NCBI GenBank assembly: GCA_026421245.1
Contig: JAPKDJ010000007.1
Location: forward strand, 1 to 64,000
Length of the DNA: 64,000 nucleotides
Direction: 5' to 3'
Origin: Akkermansiaceae bacterium
Lineage (GTDB): Bacteria; Verrucomicrobiota; Verrucomicrobiia; Verrucomicrobiales; Akkermansiaceae
The first letter of the stretch is position 1, and every line of letters begins with the position of its first letter. A program made the position numbers and the translations under genes. The notes under the pieces are model-generated. The model was not told the origin of the DNA and ran no database searches. It was given only the letters and a program-made list of their open reading frames with translations. Positions 43,920 through 53,049 of this stretch are shown here, in pieces.

Positions 43920-44780
43920 TTAGCCTTCGAAGGTGAGGCCTCGGAATTCGTTGGCGGCTGCAGTGACGGCGCGTTCGATGGGGAGGCGCTCGGTGGAGGA
44001 TCCGGTCCAGAAGCCGTGGCCGCTGGTGTGGTTGAGCATGTATTGAGCGTCAGAGGGGGTTTCCATGGCGGCGCCGTGGGCGACGAGGAGAGTGTTGGGG
44101 CTGAGCTCGCGGCATTTTTGATAAACCTTCTCGGTTTGGACGGCGGTTTCCTCGATAGTCATGCCGTTGTCGTATCCCTTGATTCCGCCTTTGGTGGTGC
44201 CTGCGTGGTAGCAGAAGATGTGGGGCTTGGCTTGCTCGCAGATGGCGTAGGAATCTTCTTCGGTGAAGGCGAGGCCGACGGAGACCATGTTCATTTCCTC
44301 TTTGGCGAGGATGAGCATGTCGATCTCGTTCTGTAGGGTGATGCCGGCGGAGGTCAAGACCTTGAAAATCTCGGAATCGTGGTCGATGTAAGAGATGGAG
44401 GGGCCGATGTTGGAGACAGACTGGACACCCATGTCGAGGCATTGCTGGAGGACCATGCGCATGTCCTTTAGGGGATCGTTTGCATTGAGGCAGGCGCAGA
44501 CGAAGGCTTTGCCGTCGAGAGCGGGCATGATGTCCTCGCGGGTGTAGTCGAGGGTCTGTTTGTTAGAGTCGAGGATGGGCCACATCATGGACATGGTGCC
44601 CATTCCATTGGAGCGAAGACGGGCTCCAGAGAAGGTGTTGATGCAATCAGTGCCGCCTTTTTCAAGGAGCTTGGCGACGAGGCCGGATCCCGCGGAGGAG
44701 ATCATGATGGGGATGCGTGCATCGACTTTGGCCTTGAGGTTGGCGAGGATCTGTTCGGTGGTGAGGCGTTTTGTGATCAT
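43920..44780 (-). CDS. PEP-hydrolase-family TIM-barrel protein (Tm-1 partner)
   Basis: A 286-residue cytoplasmic TIM-barrel of the phosphoenolpyruvate hydrolase-like family. Motifs: RIPIMISSAGSGLVAKLLEK, GGTDCINTFSGARLRSNGMG, GVQSVSNIGPSISYIDHDSE, ICEQAKPHIFCYHAGTTKGG and HTSGHGFWTGSSTERLPIER. This family occurs beside or fused to Tm-1-like proteins. The partner here is at 37954, about 4.7 kb downstream, with sulfatases between. The exact reaction is unproven. Its start overlaps the stop of a remnant upstream (ATGA). Confidence 0.82.
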   Translation of the reverse strand: MITKRLTTEQILANLKAKVDARIPIMISSAGSGLVAKLLEKGGTDCINTFSGARLRSNGMGTMSMMWPILDSNKQTLDYTREDIMPALDGKAFVCACLNANDPLKDMRMVLQQCLDMGVQSVSNIGPSISYIDHDSEIFKVLTSAGITLQNEIDMLILAKEEMNMVSVGLAFTEEDSYAICEQAKPHIFCYHAGTTKGGIKGYDNGMTIEETAVQTEKVYQKCRELSPNTLLVAHGAAMETPSDAQYMLNHTSGHGFWTGSSTERLPIERAVTAAANEFRGLTFEG

Positions 44781-45011
44781 GAGTTTAGGAATTGATTGAT
44801 GTGTTGGTTGAGAGGTTTTTGATAAGCTGCCGGCTCGTGGTAGCGTGCTGGAAGGGGGACAAGTTGGGAGTTTGGAAGGGCGTTGGCAATTGCGGATGCA
44901 ACGGATTCGAGATGGAGGTCATCGCGCGGGCTGGACATGACGAGGAGTCACAAGTGAAGCGAGAATGCGATAACGGTCCGCGGAGGGAAGTTCTTCCATG
45001 TCGAAAGTCAT
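44777..45011 (-). pseudogene. Remnant possibly of a flavin-reductase-like gene
   Basis: On the minus strand ATG 45011 opens MTFDMEELPSADRYRILASL plus VTPRHV, which resembles the start of flavin reductase-like proteins (PxxRYxLLxxxVxPRP). That frame stops about 30 codons in. The +1 frame then continues as RDDLHLESVASAIANALPNS to a stop at 44777 that overlaps the next ATG. The middle of the expected protein is absent, and the second part could instead come from another protein. It is likely a deletion remnant whose end still couples to the 43920 gene. Bases 45012-45108 hold only the upstream region of the efflux cluster. Confidence 0.4.
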
Positions 45012-45108
45012 CGGGATGATTGTGTCGTGATTTGAAAAGGCGGCAACTGAGATTTGTCAATTTACAAACAAAATTCAGCGGGTTGACGCCCAAGAAGGAT
45101 CTGCTAAC

Positions 45109-45516
45109 GTGTCAAAAGTGTTAAGGCAGTTGTCAGCGTCTTTTTTTCTTGTGGTCATGATGTTGCTCATTGGCCTACAGCTGCCTGCATTGGGTTATTG
45201 TGCTGGCGAAGGGACGTTTTTTGTAGGGCAGCACATGATTGAATCTGATTGTCAGGATCAATGCTGGCATGACTCCCCTCCGGTGGAAATTCCATGTGAT
45301 GAGGAACACGAATTTGTGACAATTGATGCGGGGGGCTTTCAATGGAACCCGTTGATTCAAACGGCCCCGCCGGTGATGCTTGTTCCGGAAGATTTTTCGT
45401 GGATTTCCTTATCCTTCGTTTTTGAGAAGCAGGAGCCCCTCGCAATCGTCTGCATTGTCGAACCGCCTCCGCCTGATTTGCCGATTTTTCGGCGTGATGC
45501 GGCCCTGAGGCTCTGA
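45109..45516 (+). CDS. Small secreted Cys/His-containing protein ahead of the efflux genes
   Basis: A 135-residue protein with a GTG start at 45109 and a membrane or signal segment (FFLVVMMLLIGLQLPALGYC). The following part has spaced Cys/His residues (HMIESDCQDQCWHDSPP, EIPCDEEHEF) that could bind metal. The C-terminus is proline-rich (VEPPPPDLPIF). I do not recognise the family. Lying 102 bases ahead of the TolC-like gene in the same orientation, it may be a periplasmic metal sensor or chaperone for the efflux pump. Confidence 0.6.
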   Translation: MSKVLRQLSASFFLVVMMLLIGLQLPALGYCAGEGTFFVGQHMIESDCQDQCWHDSPPVEIPCDEEHEFVTIDAGGFQWNPLIQTAPPVMLVPEDFSWISLSFVFEKQEPLAIVCIVEPPPPDLPIFRRDAALRL

Positions 45517-45618
45517 TGTCTCACATGTGCTCGGCGGAAATTCTCGCTTTGAGCTTCGTCCCGACGTGACCGAACAGCGGTCCCGTTTTGTTTTTATGAA
45601 CCCCGGCCATTTCGAGCC

Positions 45619-46914
45619 ATGAAACGAACATTTTTATTTTTCCCCATTATTCTTTGGTCCTGTGCAGAAGACGCTGTGACTCAACTTCCCATTGTGAAAG
45701 TCAGAGCCCCGCTAGAAGCGGCAACGGCTTTATCATCAAGCATTCCAACTTCTCCGGAATCGCTGGAGGTGTCTTTGGAGACTTTGCCCGATCAAGTTCG
45801 GCAGAGTAATCTGAGCCTTGCCGCCGCGAGGCGTCTGGTTGCCGAGGCGAGGGGAAAGTTGAAACGCTCGGGAGTTGCCAGTAATCCCGAGTTGGAGGTG
45901 GGGTTTGAGACCAATCCCCGTTTCCACGACTTTATGTTGACGGTTGGGATTTCAAAAAAATATCCCCGCACCAACAGACTTCTTATTGAGAAGAAAGTCT
46001 CGAAAATCCTCATCCAAGCGGCGCAAGCCGAGATTCGTGATGCCGAGCGGCTTTTGGTGGGGCAGGCGCGTTCATCTTTGGTGGAGGTGCTTGCGCTTCG
46101 TCAAAAGCGGACGCTTTTGGTGGCGCAGGAAGCCAATGCGCGTGAATTGACAAAATTTACCGAGGAGGCGGCCGCAAAAGGGGAAGCGTCGCCGCTTGAT
46201 GCGGGGATTGCTTTGCTCGAGGCGATCAAGCTGAGCAATCAGGCGAGGAAAATTGAGATCAAGGAGACTCTTGCGATCACGAAACTGAAACCACTGTTTG
46301 GAATGAAGCCGAAGGGGGACCTCACCGTGGTGGGTGCTTTGCCGGAGCCAGAGATGCCCATGATGAATGTGACCAGCTATCGTCGTCCTGATTTAGAAGC
46401 GGCACGACTGAGGGCGGAAAGTGCAACCACAGCGGCGGATCTGGCACGGTCGAAACGGCTGGACGACATTGAGACGGGGATTTTTGCGGGTGTCGGACGT
46501 GAACGTGATAAGCCGGAAGGGTTTGAGCCCGAGCAAATTTTGGGAGTTCGATTTAAGATTCCTCTGGGAGAAAATCTGTCCGCGATTGGAGAAACCATCG
46601 AAGCCGAGGCCAGGGCTGAGCGATTGGCGATCGGAACGATGGCTTTGGAAAGGGTGATCAATGCCGAGGCACACGCGGCACACGCGGAGATGAAGGAGTG
46701 GCAGATCCTCGCAGGACAAATCAAATCTCGCCTGATCCCGCTGGCTAATACCCACATTGAAAAAACGAAAGAAGCCAGGGCCAAGGGGCAGGTGGCTCTT
46801 CGTGATGTTCTTCTCGCCAAGGAGCAAAAGCTCGGCCTCGAAACCTCTTACTTAGAAGCGGTTCGTGACTTCCATCTTGCCTACGTCAATTACCTCACTG
46901 CGACTGCCCAATGA
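45619..46914 (+). CDS. TolC/CusC-family outer-membrane efflux protein
   Basis: A 431-residue protein with a lipoprotein-like signal (FPIILWSC, Cys15) and the two-repeat coiled-coil plan of outer-membrane factors. The first half has LSLAAARRLVAEARGKLKRS and NPELEVGFETNP; the second has RRPDLEAARLRAESATTAAD and the ending LRDVLLAKEQKLGLETSYLE. It forms the outer-membrane duct for the adaptor and pump encoded next. Its stop overlaps the adaptor start (ATGA). Confidence 0.88.
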   Translation: MKRTFLFFPIILWSCAEDAVTQLPIVKVRAPLEAATALSSSIPTSPESLEVSLETLPDQVRQSNLSLAAARRLVAEARGKLKRSGVASNPELEVGFETNPRFHDFMLTVGISKKYPRTNRLLIEKKVSKILIQAAQAEIRDAERLLVGQARSSLVEVLALRQKRTLLVAQEANARELTKFTEEAAAKGEASPLDAGIALLEAIKLSNQARKIEIKETLAITKLKPLFGMKPKGDLTVVGALPEPEMPMMNVTSYRRPDLEAARLRAESATTAADLARSKRLDDIETGIFAGVGRERDKPEGFEPEQILGVRFKIPLGENLSAIGETIEAEARAERLAIGTMALERVINAEAHAAHAEMKEWQILAGQIKSRLIPLANTHIEKTKEARAKGQVALRDVLLAKEQKLGLETSYLEAVRDFHLAYVNYLTATAQ

Positions 46915-48017
46915 AAATTCCAATCTTACTTTTGATTTCTCTTCTGCCCGTGATTGGAGAGGAAGACCGCGTGAATCTTAACGAGACTTCGATGAAGAAT
47001 CTCGGGATTGAAACGTTTGCCGCAAGCGAAATGACCTTTGAGAGCACCTTCTTCGCGATCGGTTCACTTCGTGAGATTCCCAGCAGTCATAGTGTGGTCT
47101 CCAGCCGAATCCCGGGGCGGGTCGTCGACTTGAAAGTCATCGCTGGTGATCAGGTGACCGAGGGGGATGAGATTTTGAGAATCGAAAGTCGTCAGATTGG
47201 AGGGAAAATCGTTCCGGTCCTGGCTCCGGCTTCCGGGATCGTGGCCGAGAGTCATGTTCGCCTCGGTGAGCCGGTGGATCCTTCGAAGGAGTTGCTCGAT
47301 ATTCTCGATCTCTCCAGTCTGTGGGCCATCGCCCGGGTTCCGCAGCAGGAAGCAGGAAAGCTCGATATCGGGACCAAAGCCCGCATTCAGATTCCCGCGA
47401 TGAAAGGAGAGACCATTGAAGGAGAATTGATCCGCTTCGGAACCGAGGCTGACGCTTCTTCGGGAACGTTCGATGCCATCTTTCTGATCAAGAATACGGG
47501 GGGAAAGCTGCGCCCCGGAATGCGAGCCGAGTTTTCAATCATCACGGCAACGCGTGAGGATATCACGGTCGTGCCGCGTGAATCAGTTCAAGGTGATCTT
47601 ACCAATCGTGTGGTGTATGTTCAGGATTTTGATCTGCCTAATTCCTTTGTCAAAGCACCTGTAGTGACTGGGGAGGAAAATGATATTTTTGTTGAAATCA
47701 AAGAGGGGCTCTATCCGGGTGTCGATGTTGTGACGAATGGAGCCTATCTCCTTGGGTTTGCCGGCGGTGGAAATTTATCCCTCAAGGAAGTCCTCGATGC
47801 GGCTCATGGGCATGAACATAACGAGGACGGGAGTGAGGTGACGGACGAACAAGAGAAGACCAAGGCGAAAGGGGGAGGCCATGATCATGAGCACGAAGAA
47901 AATGCCGGTCCCATCAATCAACTCCTGATCATCGCGTGTGTCATTCTTGGCGTGCTCCTTGTGATCTCCGGATCTCGCCAGGTTATCCTCGAGAGGCGCC
48001 TTGCCAAATTCACCTAG
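46911..48017 (+). CDS. RND periplasmic adaptor with His-rich region and C-terminal membrane helix
   Basis: A 368-residue CusB/CzcB-type adaptor. A signal peptide (about 1-16) is followed by the barrel-sandwich hybrid (SSRIPGRVVDLKVIAGDQVT; APASGIVAESHVRLGEPVDP), beta-barrel (KARIQIPAMKGETIEGELIR) and membrane-proximal domains. Unusually, the C-terminus has a histidine-rich linker (about 292-328, including HGHEHNED and GGHDHEHEE) and then a hydrophobic helix (LLIIACVILGVLLVISG, about 334-350), so both ends may touch the inner membrane. The His cluster suggests Cu, Zn, Co or Ni binding. It is coupled to the outer-membrane gene (ATGA) and four bases from the pump. Confidence 0.88.
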   Translation: MKIPILLLISLLPVIGEEDRVNLNETSMKNLGIETFAASEMTFESTFFAIGSLREIPSSHSVVSSRIPGRVVDLKVIAGDQVTEGDEILRIESRQIGGKIVPVLAPASGIVAESHVRLGEPVDPSKELLDILDLSSLWAIARVPQQEAGKLDIGTKARIQIPAMKGETIEGELIRFGTEADASSGTFDAIFLIKNTGGKLRPGMRAEFSIITATREDITVVPRESVQGDLTNRVVYVQDFDLPNSFVKAPVVTGEENDIFVEIKEGLYPGVDVVTNGAYLLGFAGGGNLSLKEVLDAAHGHEHNEDGSEVTDEQEKTKAKGGGHDHEHEENAGPINQLLIIACVILGVLLVISGSRQVILERRLAKFT

Positions 48018-48021
48018 ACTG

Positions 48022-51000
48022 ATGCTAAACAAACTCATTCAGTTTTCGTTGGCACAGCGCGCCTTGATCGTAGGGATGGCGATTGTTGTCGTTGTTCTTG
48101 GTGTGCGTCAGGCGAAGGAGCTTCCGGTCGATGTGCTTCCGGATTTGACCAAACCGACGGTTACGATTTTAACAGAAGCGCCCGGGCTTTCGCCCGAAGA
48201 AGTTGAGACGCGAGTGACCATTCCAATGGAGCAGGGGTTGATGGGAGTGAATGGACTCAATCGATTGCGAACAACCAGTGATATCGGATTGAGTGTCACT
48301 TTCGTAGAATTCGATTGGGGAACCGACATCTATCAGGCCCGGCAATTTGTGCAGGAGCGCCTGAGTGCGATCAAACTCCCTAAAGGGGTGACTCCCTACA
48401 TGACTCCGGCAACTTCACTGATGGGCAACATCATGTTGGTGGCCTTGCTCGATCCGTCGGAGGAAACCTCTCCGGAAGAGCTTCGGACGCAGGCTGATTG
48501 GGTGGTAGGACGCCGTCTTCAATCGATCACAGGGATTGCGGAAGTTCTTCCGATGGGGGGAGGAATACGACAGATTCAAGTTCAACCCGATCCTGAGAGG
48601 ATGCTTGCTTTAGGGGTGACTTACGATGAACTTCGTACCGCTGCCAAAAACTCGGTTCGTAACACCACCGGAGGATACATTGAGGGGGATTCCCAGGAGA
48701 TCATGGTGCGGAATCTTTCGATGACGACCGACTTGAATCGAATTGCGATGACAACGGTTCGGCATGAAAGCAGCCGACCGCTTCGCATTAAGGATGTGGC
48801 CGAGGTGGTCTGGGGTATTGAGCCCATGCGCGGTGATGCCGGAGCTGAAGGACATCCGGCGGTCATACTCTCGATCACCAAGGCGCCGGGCTATGATACT
48901 CTGGATTTGACTCGGCAATTGGAAGACGCATTGGAAGATCTTCGGGGGACTGTTCCCGAAGGCGTCGAGCTTCGCGTGGCTTATCGACAGGCCGACTATA
49001 TTAATCTGTCTCTCAATAATCTCAAGGATGCCCTGATTCACGGGGGAATCATGGTGGCGTTGGTTCTTTTTCTCTTTCTGCTGAACTTCCGCATCACTCT
49101 AATCACGTTGACGGCGATCCCGCTTTCTCTTGCGATTTCGGTTCTCGTCTTCTGGTTGTTTGATCTTGGAATCAATTCAATGACGTTGGGCGGGTTCGCG
49201 GTGGCGATTGGAATGGTGGTGGACGATGCCATCGTCGATGTTGAAAATGTCTTCCGCCGACTCCGGGAGAATCCGGGGAAGCCGAGGCTTCCAATTATCG
49301 CGGCGGCTTCCTCCGAGATTCGTTCATCGATTTTGTATGCCACGGTTTTGATCATCCTGGTGTTGGTTCCTCTCCTTTCGCTTTCCGGAGTCGAAGGACG
49401 CCTCTTTGCTCCCATTGCCTACGCCACGATTATCAGCATGGCGGCCTCCTTCCTGGTCTCGCTGACTGTGATCCCAGTCTTGTCGTCATTCCTTCTCAAA
49501 CCCAAGCCGGATAAGGAGCATCGTGATGGGGTTCTCCTTCTGCTCGTGAAGGGCTTCTTCGAAAAGATTTTTCTGCGCCCTGCTCTTTCCCAGCCGTTCG
49601 TGATTATGGCCTTGGCTGCGGTGTTGGTCGCGGCTGGAGCAGTGGTCTACCCGGAGATGGGCAAGAACTTTCTCCCGACTTTCCGGGAGCCCACCGCGGT
49701 GATCGCGACGGCGGCGAGTCCGGGAACTTCGCTGAAGAAGATCAATCAAATCAGTCATACCGCGATGGGTCTCATCAAAGAGATTCCGGAAGTGAAAAGT
49801 GTTTCTTATCGTGCAGGCCGGGCTGAAAATGGTGACCATATTGTCCCTGTCTCAACGGTGGAATTTGAAGTGGATTTTCATGAATATATGGATCGGACGA
49901 AGCCTGAAGTTCTTAAGGATTTGAGCAATGCGATGAAAAGCATTCCGGGAACTTTCTCGGCGATGAGTTCCCCCCTTGGAGATCGCATTGGACATATGCT
50001 GTCGGGAGTGTCAGCGAAGATCGCGATCAAGATCACCGGGCCAGATCTCGATACCCTAAGAAAGTTAGGCAACGACGTCACCGAAATCGCTCGAAGCATC
50101 GAGGGTTTGGAACAAGCGCGCCCCGAAGCACAATCAGCGATTCCACAGCTCCGGATTGAGCCCGATCCAGCGCGGCTTCCGGTTTATGGGACGACTTCGG
50201 GGAAGGTGAACGATGAGTTGGCGAGCTTGATAGGAGGAGAGATCCTGACTGAAGTTTACGATGGCCAGAGAACGTATGATCTCGTTTTGCGGCTACCGGA
50301 AGAGTGGCGATCCAGTCCCAAGAAACTTGGCGATTTGTATCTCGATACGCAATCCGGCATTCAGGTTCCCTTGCGAGACATTGCAAATATCCGCCAAGCG
50401 AATGGGCCGAATAATATTATGCGGGAAAACACCCTGCGCCGGTTTGTAGTTTCGATCAATCCGACCTCGCAGAACCTTGTTGAACTGGTCGATGAACTGA
50501 AGGAGAGGCTGTCCACGGAGCTTGATTTACCGACCGGATATGCCATTCGCTACGAAGGGGATTATTTGGCGCAAGAGGAGGCAACTGAGCGAATTATGCA
50601 AACATCGAGCATTCTTTTCATCGTGGTTGTATTTCTGCTCTTTAGCTACTTTCGAAGCGCCAATTTCACCTTTCAGGTGCTTATTGATGTTCCGATTGCC
50701 TTGAGCGGGGGCGTTCTTCTGACCAAGTTGGACCTGAACAATGTGTCCATTGCAACCCTTGTCGGTTTCATTGCAATTGCGGGAATATCCGCGCGTAACT
50801 CCATCATGATGATTTCCCACTATCTGCATCTTATGAAGAACGAAGGGGAGGGCTTTACCAAGGAAATGGTGGTGCGGGGAACGCTCGAAAGATTGGTGCC
50901 GGTGCTGATGACGGCGATCTCGGCAGGCGTTGCTCTTTTGCCCCTCACGATGGATCTCGGCTTCCTGCCCTTTGTCGAAGCGGGTGCCCCCTCCGTCGCT

Positions 51001-51159
51001 CCCGGGAAAGAAATATTGAATCCCGTGGCCCTCGTTATCGTCGGAGGGTTAGTGACATCGACTCTTTTTGGACTTCTGGTGACCCCTGCTGTTTTCTGGA
51101 CGTTTGGAAAGAAATCATCAGAAAAATCTCTTCGTGCAGGAGCCCCTGCCGCAGGGTAG
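48022..51159 (+). CDS. Heavy-metal RND efflux pump (CusA/CzcA family)
   Basis: A 1045-residue inner-membrane proton-driven exporter, starting at ATG 48022, four bases after the adaptor stop. It shows the N-terminal helix and PDLTKPTVTILTEAPGLSPE, the helix-4 motif GMVVDDAIVDVENVFRRLRE, and two large periplasmic domains. Typical HME-RND pumps carry an acidic residue in helix 10; here that region reads GFIAIAGISARNSIMMISHY and has none, as in a subset of the family. Metal specificity cannot be set by eye. The periplasmic neighbours rich in His suggest divalent cations or copper. Confidence 0.9.
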   Translation: MLNKLIQFSLAQRALIVGMAIVVVVLGVRQAKELPVDVLPDLTKPTVTILTEAPGLSPEEVETRVTIPMEQGLMGVNGLNRLRTTSDIGLSVTFVEFDWGTDIYQARQFVQERLSAIKLPKGVTPYMTPATSLMGNIMLVALLDPSEETSPEELRTQADWVVGRRLQSITGIAEVLPMGGGIRQIQVQPDPERMLALGVTYDELRTAAKNSVRNTTGGYIEGDSQEIMVRNLSMTTDLNRIAMTTVRHESSRPLRIKDVAEVVWGIEPMRGDAGAEGHPAVILSITKAPGYDTLDLTRQLEDALEDLRGTVPEGVELRVAYRQADYINLSLNNLKDALIHGGIMVALVLFLFLLNFRITLITLTAIPLSLAISVLVFWLFDLGINSMTLGGFAVAIGMVVDDAIVDVENVFRRLRENPGKPRLPIIAAASSEIRSSILYATVLIILVLVPLLSLSGVEGRLFAPIAYATIISMAASFLVSLTVIPVLSSFLLKPKPDKEHRDGVLLLLVKGFFEKIFLRPALSQPFVIMALAAVLVAAGAVVYPEMGKNFLPTFREPTAVIATAASPGTSLKKINQISHTAMGLIKEIPEVKSVSYRAGRAENGDHIVPVSTVEFEVDFHEYMDRTKPEVLKDLSNAMKSIPGTFSAMSSPLGDRIGHMLSGVSAKIAIKITGPDLDTLRKLGNDVTEIARSIEGLEQARPEAQSAIPQLRIEPDPARLPVYGTTSGKVNDELASLIGGEILTEVYDGQRTYDLVLRLPEEWRSSPKKLGDLYLDTQSGIQVPLRDIANIRQANGPNNIMRENTLRRFVVSINPTSQNLVELVDELKERLSTELDLPTGYAIRYEGDYLAQEEATERIMQTSSILFIVVVFLLFSYFRSANFTFQVLIDVPIALSGGVLLTKLDLNNVSIATLVGFIAIAGISARNSIMMISHYLHLMKNEGEGFTKEMVVRGTLERLVPVLMTAISAGVALLPLTMDLGFLPFVEAGAPSVAPGKEILNPVALVIVGGLVTSTLFGLLVTPAVFWTFGKKSSEKSLRAGAPAAG

Positions 51160-51165
51160 ACTCCA

Positions 51166-51192
51166 ACAAGTAAAACAAGTAAAACAAGTAAA
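51166..51192 (+). repeat. Three perfect 9-base tandem repeats
   Basis: The unit ACAAGTAAA occurs three times head to tail immediately before the ATG of the His-rich protein. It replaces the place where a ribosome-binding site is expected, so changes in copy number could alter translation. Confidence 0.85.
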
Positions 51193-51194
51193 TC

Positions 51195-51767
51195 ATGAAA
51201 AAAATGCTCCTAATCTCAGCTCTCACCCTTCCTTTCGTTTTTGCCGATGAAAAGGGGGAGAAGACAGAAAAACACGAACATGGCGCGGAGGAAGTTTCCG
51301 GTCATGTCGACCACGATCATGAGATCAAAGCTCCAAACGGGGGGCGCATTCTCCACGAGATTGTTCCTCATGCGGAATTTTTTATTACAAAAGGCCGCAA
51401 GGTGCAGATTACCTTTGTCGATGACGAGGGGACGCCGCTTGAGGATGCGGCAACCTTGCGTGCCATCGGCGGGAAGCTCTCAGCTCCAACCAAGTTCACC
51501 TTCAAGAAGACAAAGCACGGATTGATTTCGGAGCAGAAACTTCCCGATGGAAAGCTTGTTCCCATTCTTCTCATGTTCAAAGACAGCGGGGGGAAGAAGA
51601 TGCCCAACATCAAATTCAATGTGGATTTGAATGGTTGTCCGACCTGTGATCTTCTGGAGTATGCTTGCACCTGTGATCACGGCCACGATCATGAAGGTCA
51701 CGACCACGATGACCATGAAGGTCACGACCATTCCAAAGGGAAAAAGAAGGGTGATCACAAGGAGTAA
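51195..51767 (+). CDS. Periplasmic His-rich metal-binding protein
   Basis: A 190-residue exported protein with a short signal peptide (LLISALTLPFVFA). An N-terminal His cluster (KHEHGAEEVSGHVDHDHE) and a C-terminal one (CDHGHDHEGHDHDDHEGHDH) surround a beta-rich core with GGRILHEIVPHAEFFITKGR. The cysteines (GCPTC and CTC, about 153-164) add further ligands. It follows the RND pump by 35 bases and probably delivers or buffers the exported metal. A core similar to this is found beside RND pumps in other Gram-negative bacteria, from memory. Confidence 0.8.
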   Translation: MKKMLLISALTLPFVFADEKGEKTEKHEHGAEEVSGHVDHDHEIKAPNGGRILHEIVPHAEFFITKGRKVQITFVDDEGTPLEDAATLRAIGGKLSAPTKFTFKKTKHGLISEQKLPDGKLVPILLMFKDSGGKKMPNIKFNVDLNGCPTCDLLEYACTCDHGHDHEGHDHDDHEGHDHSKGKKKGDHKE

Positions 51768-51783
51768 CCCTGGTTAGGGATCT

Positions 51784-53001
51784 ATGGCGGGCGATAAGAA
51801 CGAACTGGAGAAGTGGGCTACCGATGTGATTTTCGGTCGTGCCCGCGGCTTCGGGCCCTCCATGATGCGCATCCTTTTGAGGGGACTGTCATGGCTCTTT
51901 CGTTTGGGGGTGAGGGTGCGGCTTCGTCTTTTTCGCAAGGGATGGAAGACCCAATCCAATCTCGGTACGATGGTGGTGAGTATTGGAAATATCACGGTTG
52001 GGGGGACGGGAAAGACGCCGGTTGTCGAGCGCTTTGCACGGGAACTCACGAGAAGAGGCAGGAAAGTGGCTATTCTCAGCCGAGGTTACAAAAGTAAAGA
52101 CCTCAGGAATCCGCAGAAGTGGAAGAATCCGGAAACGGGTAAGATTGTGATCAGTCCTCCGAAGATTGTCAGCGACGGCAAAGAGATATTACTCAAAGCC
52201 AAATACGCCGGGGATGAGCCGTATATGCTTGCCCAGAATCTACCGGGGGTGGCGGTGGTTGTGGATCGCGATAGGGTTCGCAGCGGGCGGTTTGCGGTGA
52301 AAGAACTTGGAGCCGATACCTTACTGCTGGATGACGGACTTCAGTATCTCGACCTTGACCACTCCCTCGATGTTGTCTTAGTCGATCAAAACGCGCCATT
52401 TGGGAATGGTTACATTTTGCCGAGAGGGACCTTGCGTGAACCTCCCTCGAATCTTTGCCGAGCGGACTATATTTTTCTTACTAAATGTGACGGGCGCCCC
52501 CTGGATGATCTAATCAAACGCATCCGGAAATATAACAAAGGGGCTGAAATTCTGCAGTGCACCCACGGGCCAAAGCATTTGCAAGGAGTCTTTCATGATG
52601 ACGTGCTTCCCTTGGACGCATTAAAGGGAAAATATATCGGGGCGATTTCGGGAATTGCCCAGCCGAAGAGTTTTGACAGCCTTTTGAAAGAACTGGGAGG
52701 GAAGGTTCTCTTCCATACCACATTCTCGGATCACTATGCTTTTTCCAAAAAGGAGATCGAACCCTTCATGTATCGTTGTATCAACCGGGGGGTGGATATG
52801 ATTGTGACTACGGAAAAGGACGCCGTGCGATTTCCGAGGCCCGATGAAATTGATGTCCCGATTTACTTCTTAAGAATTGAAGTGAAAATTCTCGATGGGG
52901 AGGAAGTCTGGGAGCGCTGTGTGGAGCGGATCTGCCAGCGAGTGGAAAGAGAGCCCGAGGACTGGGCGGAAGAGCGCTTACTTAAAATTGGGTCGGCCTA
53001 A
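51784..53001 (+). CDS. lpxK: Tetraacyldisaccharide 4'-kinase
   Basis: A 405-residue inner-membrane kinase that phosphorylates the 4' position of the lipid A precursor. The Walker A loop GGTGKTP lies at residues 73-79 ([20 protein letters not shown]), followed by [10 protein letters not shown]. The family motif [20 protein letters not shown] and [20 protein letters not shown] are present, and [14 protein letters not shown] near residue 318. It is longer than E. coli LpxK (328) owing to an N-terminal amphipathic helical region (about 1-60) and a longer C-terminus. It shows that the organism makes lipid A. Confidence 0.9.
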   Translation: MAGDKNELEKWATDVIFGRARGFGPSMMRILLRGLSWLFRLGVRVRLRLFRKGWKTQSNLGTMVVSIGNITVGGTGKTPVVERFARELTRRGRKVAILSRGYKSKDLRNPQKWKNPETGKIVISPPKIVSDGKEILLKAKYAGDEPYMLAQNLPGVAVVVDRDRVRSGRFAVKELGADTLLLDDGLQYLDLDHSLDVVLVDQNAPFGNGYILPRGTLREPPSNLCRADYIFLTKCDGRPLDDLIKRIRKYNKGAEILQCTHGPKHLQGVFHDDVLPLDALKGKYIGAISGIAQPKSFDSLLKELGGKVLFHTTFSDHYAFSKKEIEPFMYRCINRGVDMIVTTEKDAVRFPRPDEIDVPIYFLRIEVKILDGEEVWERCVERICQRVEREPEDWAEERLLKIGSA

Positions 53002-53049
53002 GGGACTGATTACGCTCGCATTTTTGACAGATCACGGGACATTCCTTGC

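Noticed and set aside
44785-45093. 102-residue minus-strand frame
   Set aside because: Out of frame with the better-supported remnant (44777-45011) and of Ser/Pro-rich, low-complexity content.
53002-53049. Possible molybdenum-cofactor riboswitch before moaA or the mod genes
   Set aside because: Only 48 bases separate lpxK from moaA, and the mod genes overlap their neighbours, leaving no room for the element.
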